64,000 nucleotides of DNA from positions 1 to 64,000 of the forward strand of contig NZ_QGGB01000010.1 of assembly GCF_003150675.1 (NCBI RefSeq), given 5' to 3'. The notes under the pieces are model-generated. The model saw only the letters and a list, made by a program, of their open reading frames with translations, made no database searches and was not told the origin of the DNA. Within the stretch, counting starts at the first letter, position 1; every line of letters starts with the position of its first letter. Shown here piece after piece: positions 27,052 to 36,925 of this stretch. Source of the stretch: Rhodohalobacter mucosus. GTDB taxonomy: Bacteria; Bacteroidota; Rhodothermia; Balneolales; Balneolaceae. A program made the position numbers and the translations under genes.

Positions 27052-27458
27052 AATGGATAGTTGTAAGTGGTTCGTGGTCGGTTGATGGTGGGTGGTGTTG
27101 AGACGTGAGACGGGCATGATTTCAGATTGGACATATGCTATATTCGATCTCAGAAGTATTTTCAATACTGCCCGTTGCAGCTTGAAGCCTGAAGCCTGAT
27201 GCCAAGGCCTGTCAGACACACCCCTTGGTTATCTGAATCGTGCTTTGCACGTTCATCTAACCATGTCCCCTCTCAAGAGGGGACGAGCACCCTGCACCCT
27301 GCACTTATAAAATTCCCAATAACTAACTATTCACAACTGACAACCGTCAACTATCTACTAACTACTATCCACACAGACTTTCCCTTTTACCTTGATTGCG
27401 CAGTTTCTTATTCTTCACTATAAGACGTTTTCAATCACGGGACTTAATCGCTATCACC
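27052..27458. other. 407-bp gap of short low-complexity repeats
   Basis: It contains clusters of short direct repeats (GCCTGAAGCCTGATGCC, a palindrome CCCCTCTCAAGAGGGG at ~27267-27282, and CTAACTAC/CAACT motifs near 27320-27370). The style is that of decayed intergenic sequence; no gene is seen. It should hold the promoter of the lysine aminotransferase gene. Confidence 0.4.
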
Positions 27459-28808
27459 ATGCCTCATATTGTAGAACCAAAAAATGTACGCCCTATCCTT
27501 CAAAAGCATATTCTGGCCGATGGATATGAAATGGTTCTCGACCTGCACAAAAGCAAAGGCGCTTACCTGCACGACTCCTCTTCGGGCAGAGACTATCTGG
27601 ACTTCTTTACTTTTTTTGCTTCAAATCCATTGGGTATGAACCATGACAGGCTGGCGGGTGATCCTGACTTTGTACACACCCTTGGGCAAACAGCCATCAA
27701 CAAGCCATCCAACTCAGATGTGTACACGGAAGAGATGGCTCATTTTGTGGAAACATTTTCACGAGTCGGCATTCCGGACTACATGCCCTACACGTTTTTT
27801 GTTTCAGGCGGGGCACTGGCCGTTGAAAATGCACTAAAAGTAGCGTTCGACTGGAAAGTTCAGAAGAATTTTGAAAAGGGATACCGAACTGAAAAAGGCC
27901 ACAAGGTGCTACATCTTGACAAAGCATTTCACGGACGCAGCGGTTATACCCTTACACTAACCAACACGGATCCGAAAAAGACCCGGTATTTCCCAAAATT
28001 TGACTGGCCGCGCATTCACAATCCCGCCGTTCAATATCCTCTCACAGAGGAGAATATCAATAAAGTGGCCCTTGAGGAAAAACAGGCGCTGGCACAGGCC
28101 CGGCAATATTTTGAAACCTACAAAGACGATATTGCATGTATATTGCTTGAACCCATACAGGGCGAGGGCGGCGACAATCATTTCCGGATGGAATTTCATA
28201 AAGGCCTCCGGGAGCTGGCTGATGAATACGATGCGCTGCTCGTTCATGATGAAGTGCAGACCGGAGTGGGTCTTACCGGCAAATTCTGGGCACATGAACA
28301 TTATGTGCAGCCCGATATACTGGCGTTCGGCAAAAAAGCCCAGGTATGCGGAATTCTTGCAAGCAAACGAATAGATGACATTGATACCAACTGTTTTCAT
28401 GTTTCATCCCGTATTAACTCAACCTGGGGCGGCAATCTGGTCGACATGGTACGGTTCGACCGCATTCTTGAAGTGATTGAGGAGGACAATCTGGTTCACC
28501 ACGCTGCAATAACCGGAGACTATTTACTGAACGCGATTAAGGGCCTGGCTGAGCGTGAAGAGTACATTAGCAATGCGAGAGGCAAAGGCTTGTTTTGCGC
28601 AATTGACCTGCCTGACACGCACTCCAGGGATGCTGTTGTGAAAGAGTGCGTCAAAAACGGCTTGATGATTCTGGGTTGCGGAACTAAAACCGTTCGCTTC
28701 AGGCCACCGTTAACTGTACAGAAAAAACACATTGACCAGGGGCTCGATATTTTGGCAAAGAGCTATAAAACAGCCCTGGACAAGTGCCCTGTAGCGTCAG
28801 GCGGATAG
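27459..28808 (+). CDS. lat: L-lysine 6-transaminase
   Basis: About 449 residues from the ATG at 27459 (MPHIVEPKNV); the open frame extends to 27396. It matches lysine epsilon-aminotransferase, which makes alpha-aminoadipate semialdehyde from lysine and 2-oxoglutarate: FASNPLGMNHDR, NKPSNSDVYTEEMA, FFVSGGALAVENALK, AFHGRSGYTL, EPIQGEGGDNHFR, HDEVQTGVGLTG and the PLP lysine region AFGKKAQVCG. In the same direction as rocD, so both omega-amino groups (ornithine and lysine) are handled in this neighbourhood. Confidence 0.92.
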   Translation: MPHIVEPKNVRPILQKHILADGYEMVLDLHKSKGAYLHDSSSGRDYLDFFTFFASNPLGMNHDRLAGDPDFVHTLGQTAINKPSNSDVYTEEMAHFVETFSRVGIPDYMPYTFFVSGGALAVENALKVAFDWKVQKNFEKGYRTEKGHKVLHLDKAFHGRSGYTLTLTNTDPKKTRYFPKFDWPRIHNPAVQYPLTEENINKVALEEKQALAQARQYFETYKDDIACILLEPIQGEGGDNHFRMEFHKGLRELADEYDALLVHDEVQTGVGLTGKFWAHEHYVQPDILAFGKKAQVCGILASKRIDDIDTNCFHVSSRINSTWGGNLVDMVRFDRILEVIEEDNLVHHAAITGDYLLNAIKGLAEREEYISNARGKGLFCAIDLPDTHSRDAVVKECVKNGLMILGCGTKTVRFRPPLTVQKKHIDQGLDILAKSYKTALDKCPVASGG

Positions 28809-28838
28809 TAAAATTTTAAGTGATTTGGGCATTGAGCA

Positions 28839-29732
28839 TTGGGCAGTGAGCAAGAAAGGAGCCGGTTTCCCGTACAGGCAATAGCTATTCCGTTATTGAT
28901 TGTCACGGTGATAACGGCGGCCGTATTTTTTATAACGGAGTCGGACAGGCTTAGAATCTATCCTTTAAGCGACTATGATTTATCGATCCCGGGTGATTCA
29001 ATGTCGATCGCACACGGGGAACGAATATTCACCATCCGTGGGTGCACGGACTGTCATGGTTCCAACCTAGGAGGCAGAATCATTCAATCCGGGCTGCTGA
29101 CCGGTATCATAACGGCTCCAAACCTTACCCCTGCGCCGGCAAGTCCGATTTATGACTACAGTTCAGAAGATTTGGTTCGTGTGATTCGCGAAGGGGTGAA
29201 ACCGTCCGGCAGATCAGTCATTATGATGCCCTCTCACAAGTTTCAGGTTATCCACAAAACCGATGTTGAATCCCTGATCGCATACATACGGTCAGTTGAA
29301 CCGGTGAACCGAGAGCTACCCTCCACCAGCCTTAACCTCCCCATGAGGTTTTACTATTTCATCAACAGAAACCTGACGCTTTTTCCGGCAAGTATGATAA
29401 AACGTCCTGTGGAATTTCCGGAGGAAGAAGAGCCCATGACCCGGCTTGAAAAAGGAGCCTACATCGCATCATCGTGCGTGGGGTGTCATGGCCATCATCT
29501 TGATGGTGGCCCCATACCGGGAGCTCCGCCAACCTGGCCTGAAGCGCCCGACCTTACTCTTACCGGTGTAGCCGGCAGCTGGAGCAAAGAAGAGTTTATT
29601 CAAAGCCTCAAAGAGGGCACTACTCCGGATGGACGTCACCTTGACGGCAGATTTATGCCCTGGGAGGCTTTTGGCCAGCTTACGGATGAGGAGTTCGATC
29701 TGCTCTGGAATTACATGCAGACACTGGAGTGA
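28839..29732 (+). CDS. membrane-anchored diheme cytochrome c
   Basis: About 297 residues. An N-terminal membrane anchor (~11-32, IAIPLLIVTVITAAVFFI) is followed by two cytochrome c domains with CTDCH (69-73) and CVGCH (213-217); axial methionines are likely in IMMPSHKF and GRFMPWEAF. It would carry electrons at the periplasmic face. The start is uncertain: no ATG or GTG lies before the membrane anchor, so a TTG at 28839, 3 bases after an in-frame stop, is the only start keeping it. It is followed by an AhpD-like gene on the same strand. Confidence 0.85.
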   Translation: MGSEQERSRFPVQAIAIPLLIVTVITAAVFFITESDRLRIYPLSDYDLSIPGDSMSIAHGERIFTIRGCTDCHGSNLGGRIIQSGLLTGIITAPNLTPAPASPIYDYSSEDLVRVIREGVKPSGRSVIMMPSHKFQVIHKTDVESLIAYIRSVEPVNRELPSTSLNLPMRFYYFINRNLTLFPASMIKRPVEFPEEEEPMTRLEKGAYIASSCVGCHGHHLDGGPIPGAPPTWPEAPDLTLTGVAGSWSKEEFIQSLKEGTTPDGRHLDGRFMPWEAFGQLTDEEFDLLWNYMQTLE

Positions 29733-29919
29733 AAAGCAAGGGATCAAGCCAAATGATGGCGGGGGCAGGCTCCAGCCCCGGCTGAAAGGGAATTTCTTTC
29801 ATAAACACACTTATTCCATCTCCGGGAGCCAAGCATTTCCTTCAACGGTTTGCGAATGTGCATCGAATCATCGTTTTTTCGGGTAGCTAATCCTAACTCT
29901 CGACAAGGGCTAAACCATT

Positions 29920-30462
29920 ATGGCACATATAAATCTGAACAACCAATTCCCCGGTATCGTGGGGCTGATGCACTATCGCCCCGAAACCGCCAAACCGCTG
30001 AACGAACTGGCTGAAATTTTGCTGCGCGGCGAATCCACTCTCACAAGCGCTGAGCGCGAGATGATCGCGTCGTATGTTTCGCACCAGAATGAGTGCCATT
30101 TTTGTCATTCATGCCATGGCGCGGCTGCAGCACATCATCTTGACGGAGATTTGTCGTTATTGAGCGATATTAAGGACGGGTTTCGAAAGACAAACTTGTC
30201 TCTTAAAATGAAAGCCCTTCTCAATATCGCCAAAAAAGTGCAGATTCTTGGTAACCGGGTGGAGCCTGATGACATCCGTGCGGCTCGAGATGAGGGAGCA
30301 ACAGATCGTGAAATACACGACACAGTTTTGATTGCCGCCGCATTTTGCATGTATAACCGGTATGTGGATGGACTTGGCACGTGGGCTCCCGAAGAGCCTG
30401 AGGCCTACGACGAAACCGGACGAATGCTGGCGCACGAGGGTTATCTGAAATCTATACCCTGA
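29920..30462 (+). CDS. AhpD-like / carboxymuconolactone-decarboxylase-family protein
   Basis: 180 residues, all-helical, of the CMD/AhpD peroxidase-related family (TIGR01926-like). The redox centre is unusual: HQNECHFCHSCHGAAAAHH (55-73) contains the CxxC of AhpD (C59-C62) and a third cysteine (C65), so it also holds two overlapping CxxCH patterns. The family reduces peroxides through the CxxC pair and a nearby histidine. There is no signal peptide, so heme attachment is unlikely. It lies 190 bases after the cytochrome c gene. Confidence 0.82.
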   Translation: MAHINLNNQFPGIVGLMHYRPETAKPLNELAEILLRGESTLTSAEREMIASYVSHQNECHFCHSCHGAAAAHHLDGDLSLLSDIKDGFRKTNLSLKMKALLNIAKKVQILGNRVEPDDIRAARDEGATDREIHDTVLIAAAFCMYNRYVDGLGTWAPEEPEAYDETGRMLAHEGYLKSIP

Positions 30463-30511
30463 AATGCACCGGCGACCCCGCAAACTAAATTGTATGCGGG
30501 CTTACAGCAGG

Positions 30512-31231
30512 TTACACCATCTGGTGCGATTCAGGCTGTATCACGATCTCATTCAGCACCGACTGTTCCGGCTGTGATGCCGCATAGTACACGGCTTTGG
30601 CCACCTCCTCGGGGGTGAGCATGGCTTCTTTTTTCACGCGCATTTCCACTTTCGGATTGTCCCAGAATTCGGTAGCAACACCGCCCAGGTAGAGCAGAGA
30701 AAATTTTATCTCTGCGCGCCGGTACTCTTCGACCAGAGCCTTGGCCATTCCGGTTACTGCGTATTTGGATGCAGAGTAAACGGAGGTATTTTTCATTACG
30801 GCTTTGCCAAGAATACCGGGAAAGAGAATAACGCGTCCTTTTTTGGCGGTTGCCATGTATCGTCCCACAGTTTGCGTTACCAGGAAGGTGCCGTATACAT
30901 TTACGTCGAACACTTCTTTGGCGTCTTCAGGATTGATATCCAGAAGAGGTTGAATCAGGCCGGTTCCAAAAGCATTAACCAATACGTCAATTTCTCCCAG
31001 ATTATCGTGCACTTCACGGGCCATGTCAGATACGGAGCCGAGGTCGGTCACATCCACTTCAATTGCGTACGCTTCACCGCCGTTATCATTCAACTCCTTG
31101 GCTTTCTCTTCAGCTTTTGATTTATCACGTGCGGCCAGAACCACTTTTGCACCGGCACGCGAAAAAAGATCAGATGATGCTCTTCCAATGCCGCCTGTTC
31201 CGCCTACGATGAGTACTACTTTGTCTTCCAT
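30512..31231 (-). CDS. short-chain dehydrogenase/reductase (SDR)
   Basis: 239 residues with a Rossmann fold. The nucleotide loop VLIVGGTGGIGRA (TGxxxGxG-like), VDVTD, NAFGTG, NVYG and the catalytic YSASK (Y152, K156) are visible. The catalytic serine normally 13 residues before the tyrosine is replaced by glycine (LFPGILG, G139), with no serine within two residues. It is therefore a non-canonical member, substrate unknown. It converges on the AhpD-like gene. Confidence 0.88.
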   Translation of the reverse strand: MEDKVVLIVGGTGGIGRASSDLFSRAGAKVVLAARDKSKAEEKAKELNDNGGEAYAIEVDVTDLGSVSDMAREVHDNLGEIDVLVNAFGTGLIQPLLDINPEDAKEVFDVNVYGTFLVTQTVGRYMATAKKGRVILFPGILGKAVMKNTSVYSASKYAVTGMAKALVEEYRRAEIKFSLLYLGGVATEFWDNPKVEMRVKKEAMLTPEEVAKAVYYAASQPEQSVLNEIVIQPESHQMV

Positions 31232-31347
31232 TTCTGTCTGATAAAATTTTTATTCCATTTGACTGTAGAAAGGAATTGACAGGCCTAATCGTTCGCATTT
31301 TATACCAATTTTTCAGGGGATAAGGTGAGGTATACCCGGAACCGTTA

Positions 31348-33597
31348 TTATAATTCAGCGCTTAGTGACAGGTAGGGAAGGAAGCCGTTTTGATTGATTA
31401 CCTGAAACTCTGTTATGTCGACGAAGAAGATATTGGCCTGGTCGTATACGTTGATGGCTCCGATCTCCGCCCCAAATTTAAATCCCTCTGAAATATCAAA
31501 AAATCTCTTTAGTGAAACGTCGAGCCGGTGATACGCAGGCAGGTTTTCAGTATATGGTTTTTCAAAGTATGCAAAAGATTGTCCCGGGTCGTTGATGGGG
31601 TTTTCACCTGGAATAGAAAGTACCAGATCGGTTCCTGCAAGCCGGGTGTAAGGCAATCCGGATTTGACATCCCATCTCAGTCCGGCAGTGAACCCTGCAA
31701 AACTGTAATTGATAATGACATTAAACTTGTGGCGCAGGTCGTGGGCAGGGTTGAATCCAGTAATCGATTCGCCGCCCAGCCATGATCCCAGATTATCATC
31801 CGATGCTGAATATTCCACACTTGAGTAGCCATAACCGGCATATATAAAAAACGGCGAGCGATTGAATTCAAGATTCAGGTCAAGCCCATAGCTTGTTCCG
31901 CTCGCCAGGGCAATGTCGGTATCAATTCCGGCCTGGGGTGTCCATTTTGAAACCGGAATATTGTAATGTTGCTTATAGAAAAGCTCAATATTTGATGAGA
32001 GATATGAAGCTGCCCGGAAACTGAATTCAAGAATATTATGCCAGGCTCCTGGAAGTGTGGAGCCCCGGTCACTTGGCCTGTATATGGTAAAAACGGACCC
32101 TGCATCCCGAAGGTCGGTTATCCCGTCCATTGCCTGGGTGTAGTAGCCCGTAGCCAGGCTTATTTCACTTTTTGTACTCCCAAACGGCTGAATATTCATC
32201 CGCAACCGTGGTTCAAGGGATGCACCGTATCCACTCGAAATCTGGGTACCTATGCCCGGTTCAATGCTTACATTGCGGCTGAAATCCCAAGTGGACTTCG
32301 CATAAAGCTGAATCATTGCATCCGTTACATCCAGACCGTTTTCGAAGGGCTGAAACCTCTCCTGTGCCGAAGCCTGATAATTTTGGAAAAGCAGATTGAT
32401 GCCGAAATCGAGCCTGGAGTTTATAAATTCCTGGCTGCTATCCAGGCGCAGAAAGCCCTGGGTAACCTTTGAGAATCTTTGATCTGAGCCGGCTGATGAC
32501 TCACTGTTTCGGAAGTCGGAAACCCCCAGTGAAATTTCAAACGGAAACTGCAGTGAGTTGTCAAACCCAAAGCAGCGCAACCCTGCGGCGGTGTTGGTCC
32601 AGCTTAGGATACCGTTGCGTCCTGGGTTAATTTTCCCCTCATCGCCCGTTCGCACTCCCGTTGCGCTGCAGATCAGATCACCTGCCTGCATGGAATACCT
32701 GGCAATCAGGTCATAAAAACTGGCCTCCTGCTGCCGGCCCGGGAGAACTTCTTCAAATGTATTGATATTTGAAAAACGACCATTTACCAGAAGTGATGAA
32801 GTACCCTTTTTCAAAGGCGTTTCAACAAAAAGGGAGGTCATATATGGGCTAACCGAACCTGCCGCCGAAGCTTCATACAGATTGCCGGGTTTGAGATTCA
32901 CCTCAATCACAGAGGACGCTGAATTCATGTAGCGGTTATCAAAACCGCCCGCCATAACCGATACATCATTTACCACGCGTTCCGGAAATGCTGAAAACAG
33001 ATTGGATATATGAAAAGGTTTTACCAGCGGTATATTGTCAACAAGTACCAGGTTTTGAGCAGGAGTTCCGCCCCTTATAAAAATATCTCCCCCCTGGTCG
33101 CCGATGGTGACCACACCGGGCAAGGTCTGAATGTAGGCCATCAGGTCGCCCTCTAATCCAGCGGAGGGAACACGGCTAAACTCTTCGCCCCTTATCCTCG
33201 TTACGCCAACTTCACCGGTTCTGAATGCACCGCGGGCTGTTACTTCAATTTCATCCAGTTCCCCAACCTGATCACGAAGCGTGATGCGCTCTACCCTGAT
33301 TTCTTCACCGGAAAGTTCATAACTCCTTTCAAACGGCTCAAACCCGATATACGTGGTCCTGATCTGGTATTCACCGGCCTCCAGGTTCCTGAATTCAACA
33401 AATCCATCCCGGTTTGTAACCCCATATCCGGTGTATTGGTCCTGCCCGTTTTCATACAACAATACATTGGCCCCAACAACGGGCTGTCCGCCTGATTCCA
33501 ATACTATCAGTCTTAATACAGATGAATTTTGAGCATAAACAATACCCTGAAAAAGGAGAAGGCAAATCAATATGATGCCGGAAAAGTGCTTTATCAT
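31348..33597 (-). CDS. TonB-dependent receptor
   Basis: 749 residues. Signal peptide ending YAQ, a carboxypeptidase-regulatory-like domain (PVVGANVLLYENGQDQYTGY, ~36-105), DEIEVTARGAF, and a plug domain with LPGVVTIGDQGGDIFIRGG and LVLVDNIPLVKPFHISNLFS followed by a beta-barrel ending at an aromatic-poor LSLSAEL. It is of the non-SusC type. The neighbouring 33627-34493 gene, 30 bases upstream, encodes a lipoprotein of the DUF4249 style that commonly accompanies such receptors. Ligand unknown. Confidence 0.92.
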   Translation of the reverse strand: MIKHFSGIILICLLLFQGIVYAQNSSVLRLIVLESGGQPVVGANVLLYENGQDQYTGYGVTNRDGFVEFRNLEAGEYQIRTTYIGFEPFERSYELSGEEIRVERITLRDQVGELDEIEVTARGAFRTGEVGVTRIRGEEFSRVPSAGLEGDLMAYIQTLPGVVTIGDQGGDIFIRGGTPAQNLVLVDNIPLVKPFHISNLFSAFPERVVNDVSVMAGGFDNRYMNSASSVIEVNLKPGNLYEASAAGSVSPYMTSLFVETPLKKGTSSLLVNGRFSNINTFEEVLPGRQQEASFYDLIARYSMQAGDLICSATGVRTGDEGKINPGRNGILSWTNTAAGLRCFGFDNSLQFPFEISLGVSDFRNSESSAGSDQRFSKVTQGFLRLDSSQEFINSRLDFGINLLFQNYQASAQERFQPFENGLDVTDAMIQLYAKSTWDFSRNVSIEPGIGTQISSGYGASLEPRLRMNIQPFGSTKSEISLATGYYTQAMDGITDLRDAGSVFTIYRPSDRGSTLPGAWHNILEFSFRAASYLSSNIELFYKQHYNIPVSKWTPQAGIDTDIALASGTSYGLDLNLEFNRSPFFIYAGYGYSSVEYSASDDNLGSWLGGESITGFNPAHDLRHKFNVIINYSFAGFTAGLRWDVKSGLPYTRLAGTDLVLSIPGENPINDPGQSFAYFEKPYTENLPAYHRLDVSLKRFFDISEGFKFGAEIGAINVYDQANIFFVDITEFQVINQNGFLPYLSLSAEL

Positions 33598-33626
33598 TTA
33601 AACGGTTAGAATGTCTTTTTTTGAGT

Positions 33627-34493
33627 TTAAGGCTCTCTGACGGTTAGAGGGGAATCCGGCACAATCTCTACTTCAACTCCGCCTTCATACTTGCCCACTA
33701 CAATTTTCCGCTGCAATTGAATGCCTTCTTCCGGATCGTAGAGCGGTTCATCGTTGGTTTTTCCTCCTTCCATATATCCTATGTGTGTAAACCGGAATCT
33801 GACTTTGTTGCTTGTAAATTCATTGCATCCGGGATATGGGCGGCCTTCAAAACCTCCCGCAAAAATGTCGAATGATATATCGTCGGGACTCCAGCCAACG
33901 ATCAGGGTATTACTCTCTTCATCATACGATCTTATTTTCTCCCTGCTGGTCCAGTACCATGTATTCGACAACTCAATGCCGGCTTCTGCAATCAGTTGTT
34001 CTCCAGCAGTCAGATCAATATTTTTTAGTTCCACTGTAAACCTTTGATCACACTCCACTGCAGCTCTACTTAACGTAAGCTCAGTTTCAGAGGGTGTCAC
34101 CGATATCAGGCTGTCGCGGTAGCCATCGTTATTTTCCAAAACGATTTTGTATCTGTTTTGAAACGTTACAGGAGATTCGTAAACAAAATTGTGGGTATAA
34201 ATACTGTCGAAAACGACTACGCTGTCACGCAGATGAGTAGTAATATCAGTAGTCAGATCGGTAATCAGAATATGTACATCCAAACCTTGTGTCGATTCGG
34301 GAGTAAGGAGCGATGAATTATCGTATACACGTATATAATTGGGCGAGTCCTCAAGATCCAGCACTCCGTATAATGAATAGCTTGCAACATGATCAGATAC
34401 GGGTTCCACCGTACTATCACAGCTGCCCAGGCAGATGAGAATAATGAATGAGAGAAGACATAGCCAGCCAAATCCCGATGAATCTATAATCAT
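33627..34493 (-). CDS. DUF4249-like surface lipoprotein
   Basis: 288 residues with a lipoprotein signal (FIILICLGSCDS). The mature part is beta-rich: early ASYSLYGVLDLEDSPNYIRV, then TDLTTDITTHLRD and NRYKIVLENNDGYRDS, in the layout of DUF4249 proteins, which are encoded with TonB-dependent receptors in Bacteroidota. It is the first gene of a two-gene operon with the receptor at 31348-33597 and probably helps capture its ligand on the surface. Confidence 0.72.
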   Translation of the reverse strand: MIIDSSGFGWLCLLSFIILICLGSCDSTVEPVSDHVASYSLYGVLDLEDSPNYIRVYDNSSLLTPESTQGLDVHILITDLTTDITTHLRDSVVVFDSIYTHNFVYESPVTFQNRYKIVLENNDGYRDSLISVTPSETELTLSRAAVECDQRFTVELKNIDLTAGEQLIAEAGIELSNTWYWTSREKIRSYDEESNTLIVGWSPDDISFDIFAGGFEGRPYPGCNEFTSNKVRFRFTHIGYMEGGKTNDEPLYDPEEGIQLQRKIVVGKYEGGVEVEIVPDSPLTVREP

Positions 34494-34708
34494 ACTCTAA
34501 CTTATTTCGAGAGAATGCTTTACAACAACTTAACCGGCTCAACTCCTTTTTAGTATCGCATGATCATGCTAAAATTTATTAAGGGTGAAATCATAGCTTG
34601 TACCACTGGTGGTAATAAACGCGGAGTATCGCGATCGGTTCAATTAATTTATGTCATCAATTATTATAATACTGGATTGAATTTTGATCATTTTGACTCT
34701 CTCTGACT

Positions 34709-35281
34709 CTAGTTGCCATCCGTTTCCGTTATTCTGTTGTACCTGATTCGCCAATTCAGAGTCCAGGTCTCACCACCGTCATATGAAGCTTCCCAATCCC
34801 ACATCAGAGAATCCTCGGCTATGTCATAAAATACCATCCGCTGCATAAGCCTTCGCCCATCCGGCAGTTCACGCATCTCAGTGCGGAAGATTCTCTTTTC
34901 GCCATCCAGGTCGCCGGTAAAATCATAGTAGCCTCCGTTATTATCGGCCCACGCCTGTTTCCATCTTTCAAATCTCTGTTGGTAAACCGATATGCTTGTA
35001 CCTTTGAACCCGCTTTGCTGCCCTTCGGTTATACTGAAATTCTCCTGTATAACGGTTCCATCCAGCGTCTTTTCTACAATATTGATGCCGCGTCCTTTAC
35101 TGCCATCCCCTTCATCCCAGCTCACATTCCACTCCCCGACCCAGAAATCAAAAAGCTCTTCCGGTTCAGGTGATTCTTCTGATACCTGTGCGAAAAGAAC
35201 GGGCGAACTAAGTACAAGTAGAATGAAGCATTGAGCCAGAACCATCGTAAAATCAATCCGTTTTTCAATCATCATAATCAT
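34709..35281 (-). CDS. DUF1579-like secreted protein
   Basis: 190 residues. A signal peptide (LAQCFILLVLSSPVLFAQ) precedes a lipocalin-like beta domain beginning LFDFWVGEWNVSW, the consensus opening of DUF1579/calycin-like proteins, with repeated GGYYDFTGDL, MQRMVFYDI and LMWDWEASYDGG strands. The function of such proteins is unknown. Several methionines lie close together at the start (MIMMIEKR), so the exact start could be 3 to 9 bases later. Confidence 0.75.
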   Translation of the reverse strand: MIMMIEKRIDFTMVLAQCFILLVLSSPVLFAQVSEESPEPEELFDFWVGEWNVSWDEGDGSKGRGINIVEKTLDGTVIQENFSITEGQQSGFKGTSISVYQQRFERWKQAWADNNGGYYDFTGDLDGEKRIFRTEMRELPDGRRLMQRMVFYDIAEDSLMWDWEASYDGGETWTLNWRIRYNRITETDGN

Positions 35282-35501
35282 AGTCTTTTCTCTTTATTGA
35301 AACAGTGACTACACATCGTACATGTTAGCACTATGCACCTGCCGGGTGAAACCGGGCCGGTATTTTTCCGTTAGAAACTGAACCACAACTTTTCAGATGT
35401 AGCTTCATATAACCATGTTGCGGTATTCTTTGGCCATATGATTGTAAAAAATCCGTTTTTTTAAAGTACAATTCATAAAGGAAATCAATAAACCGGCTCA
35501 A

Positions 35502-36329
35502 ATGAAATGTATCACGATTCCTCCACCGGCTGAACTTTCAGAGCATATCGAGTGCTATTGGGTCAACACGCTTCATCCCGGCGATGTTGGCTGCGATTAT
35601 GACTACATCATTCCCGATGGCGTCACAGATGCGATTTTTATGCTAAACGGAGTTTATGAAAGAGGAGTTGGGGAAAAGAGTCAGCTGATTGATTCCTGCA
35701 GCCTGGTTCCAGGTTTCGATAAAGCTGTGCGAGTTGCACAGGAACCCTGGACCAGCTGTCTTGCCATCCGCTTTCGACCCGGTGGATTTCAGGGGCTTAC
35801 AGGTATTTCAATACGTGAATTGAGCCAGCCCGTTTATCCCCTGGAAGAGGTGATGCCCGACCTGGCAGACCTTGTAATGAACTCTATATCCAAAAATACC
35901 CAGGTTGAACAGATACTCAAGGAGATCAATACATTTCTCTCAGGAGAACAGGAGAGAATATACGGTTCCAATCTTTCCAGCCGATTTATAGAAGAGGCTA
36001 TCAAAAACCGCGGATCCATACGCATCTCCGATTTTTGCGACCGGGCGGGCTTGTGTAAATCCACGCTCGAAAAGAATGTTCGTGAAATGACTGGCCTTAC
36101 TCCCAAAACCTGTGCGCGGCTGATACGAATTCAGTTCGTTATTCGTGAGCTGTTAAGCGGAACCGGACTGTTCAGCAGTGTGGCTTATGAACTGGATTAC
36201 CATGACCAAAGCCATATGATCCGGGATTTCAAGAGCGTGATCGGCATCACACCGGGAGAGTTTCTGCGCAGCGGGTTTAAACTGCCAAACTACTCCGCGC
36301 TGCCCGTAAATGCATCTGCTATAGCGTGA
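35502..36329 (+). CDS. AraC-family transcriptional regulator
   Basis: 275 residues. The N-terminal domain (PPPAELSEHIECYWV...YIIPDGVTDAIFML...RFRPGGFQGLTG) is the DUF6597 sensor-like type. The C-terminal ~100 residues hold two helix-turn-helix units: IRISDFCDRAGLCKSTLEKN and the second one, SVAYELDYHDQSHMIRDFK, followed by GITPGEFLR, the AraC signature end. It faces away from the DUF1579-like gene, its only close neighbour. Confidence 0.88.
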   Translation: MKCITIPPPAELSEHIECYWVNTLHPGDVGCDYDYIIPDGVTDAIFMLNGVYERGVGEKSQLIDSCSLVPGFDKAVRVAQEPWTSCLAIRFRPGGFQGLTGISIRELSQPVYPLEEVMPDLADLVMNSISKNTQVEQILKEINTFLSGEQERIYGSNLSSRFIEEAIKNRGSIRISDFCDRAGLCKSTLEKNVREMTGLTPKTCARLIRIQFVIRELLSGTGLFSSVAYELDYHDQSHMIRDFKSVIGITPGEFLRSGFKLPNYSALPVNASAIA

Positions 36330-36412
36330 TCGGCTGGCGGAATCTGCCAAAGAACCGTCCATGTCCCCTATTTCCCGTCAGTCTAATAAGATCAATTTCG
36401 ACCCGGTTTCAT

Positions 36413-36870
36413 ATGAACCGTGCCTATGGCACTCATGGTGGTTAGCTGCCATCAATCCGCGGAATAAATTCCGCGGTTAGAATATGCGTCATGCCTACGG
36501 CATTGGGGGGGTGGCGAAACTTATCAATATCCATGTGCAGCAGGTAGTTGGTTAAGTCATAAGAAAGTGACAAAAACTCATAATCTAACCCTATCTCAAG
36601 TGCCGTCTGGCACGGCATATATCCTTGCCCCGGAATTTATTCCGGGGTTACCGAGTCCCACCCTCCCACTGGAAAGTGCCGTAGGCACGGTCCATGTCTG
36701 GTTGCAACCTGGCAGTAAGAAAGCAGAACCTATCCCGGCACCTTATGATCCGTGCCGATGGTACTCAGCCGATTTTTGTGCTCTTTCTCCGCGGAGTGCG
36801 CCGTAGGTATCCCAATGGGAAATTCCGCGGTTAGGATATGAGTCATGCCTACAGCATTGGGGACTCAGCT
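36413..36870. repeat. cluster of palindromic REP-like elements
   Basis: Hairpins of two kinds alternate: GTGCC-TAT-GGCAC (36420), CCGCGGAATAAATTCCGCGG (36457-36476), ATGCC-TAC-GGCAT (36491), GTGCC-GTCT-GGCAC (36600), CCCCGGAATTTATTCCGGGG (36628-36647), GTGCC-GTA-GGCAC (36676), a decayed pair near 36751 and 36800, and ATGCCTACAGCAT (~36846). No gene occupies 36330-36925. A further copy is at 42020-42082. Confidence 0.85.
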
Positions 36871-36925
36871 CCCTGAATGGAAATGGATTTGAAAATAATT
36901 GCGTCAATTTGGTACAAACGCCAAA

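Noticed and set aside
36567-36806. 79-residue ORF in the palindromic cluster
   Set aside because: It lies across the REP-like hairpins, which explain its composition.
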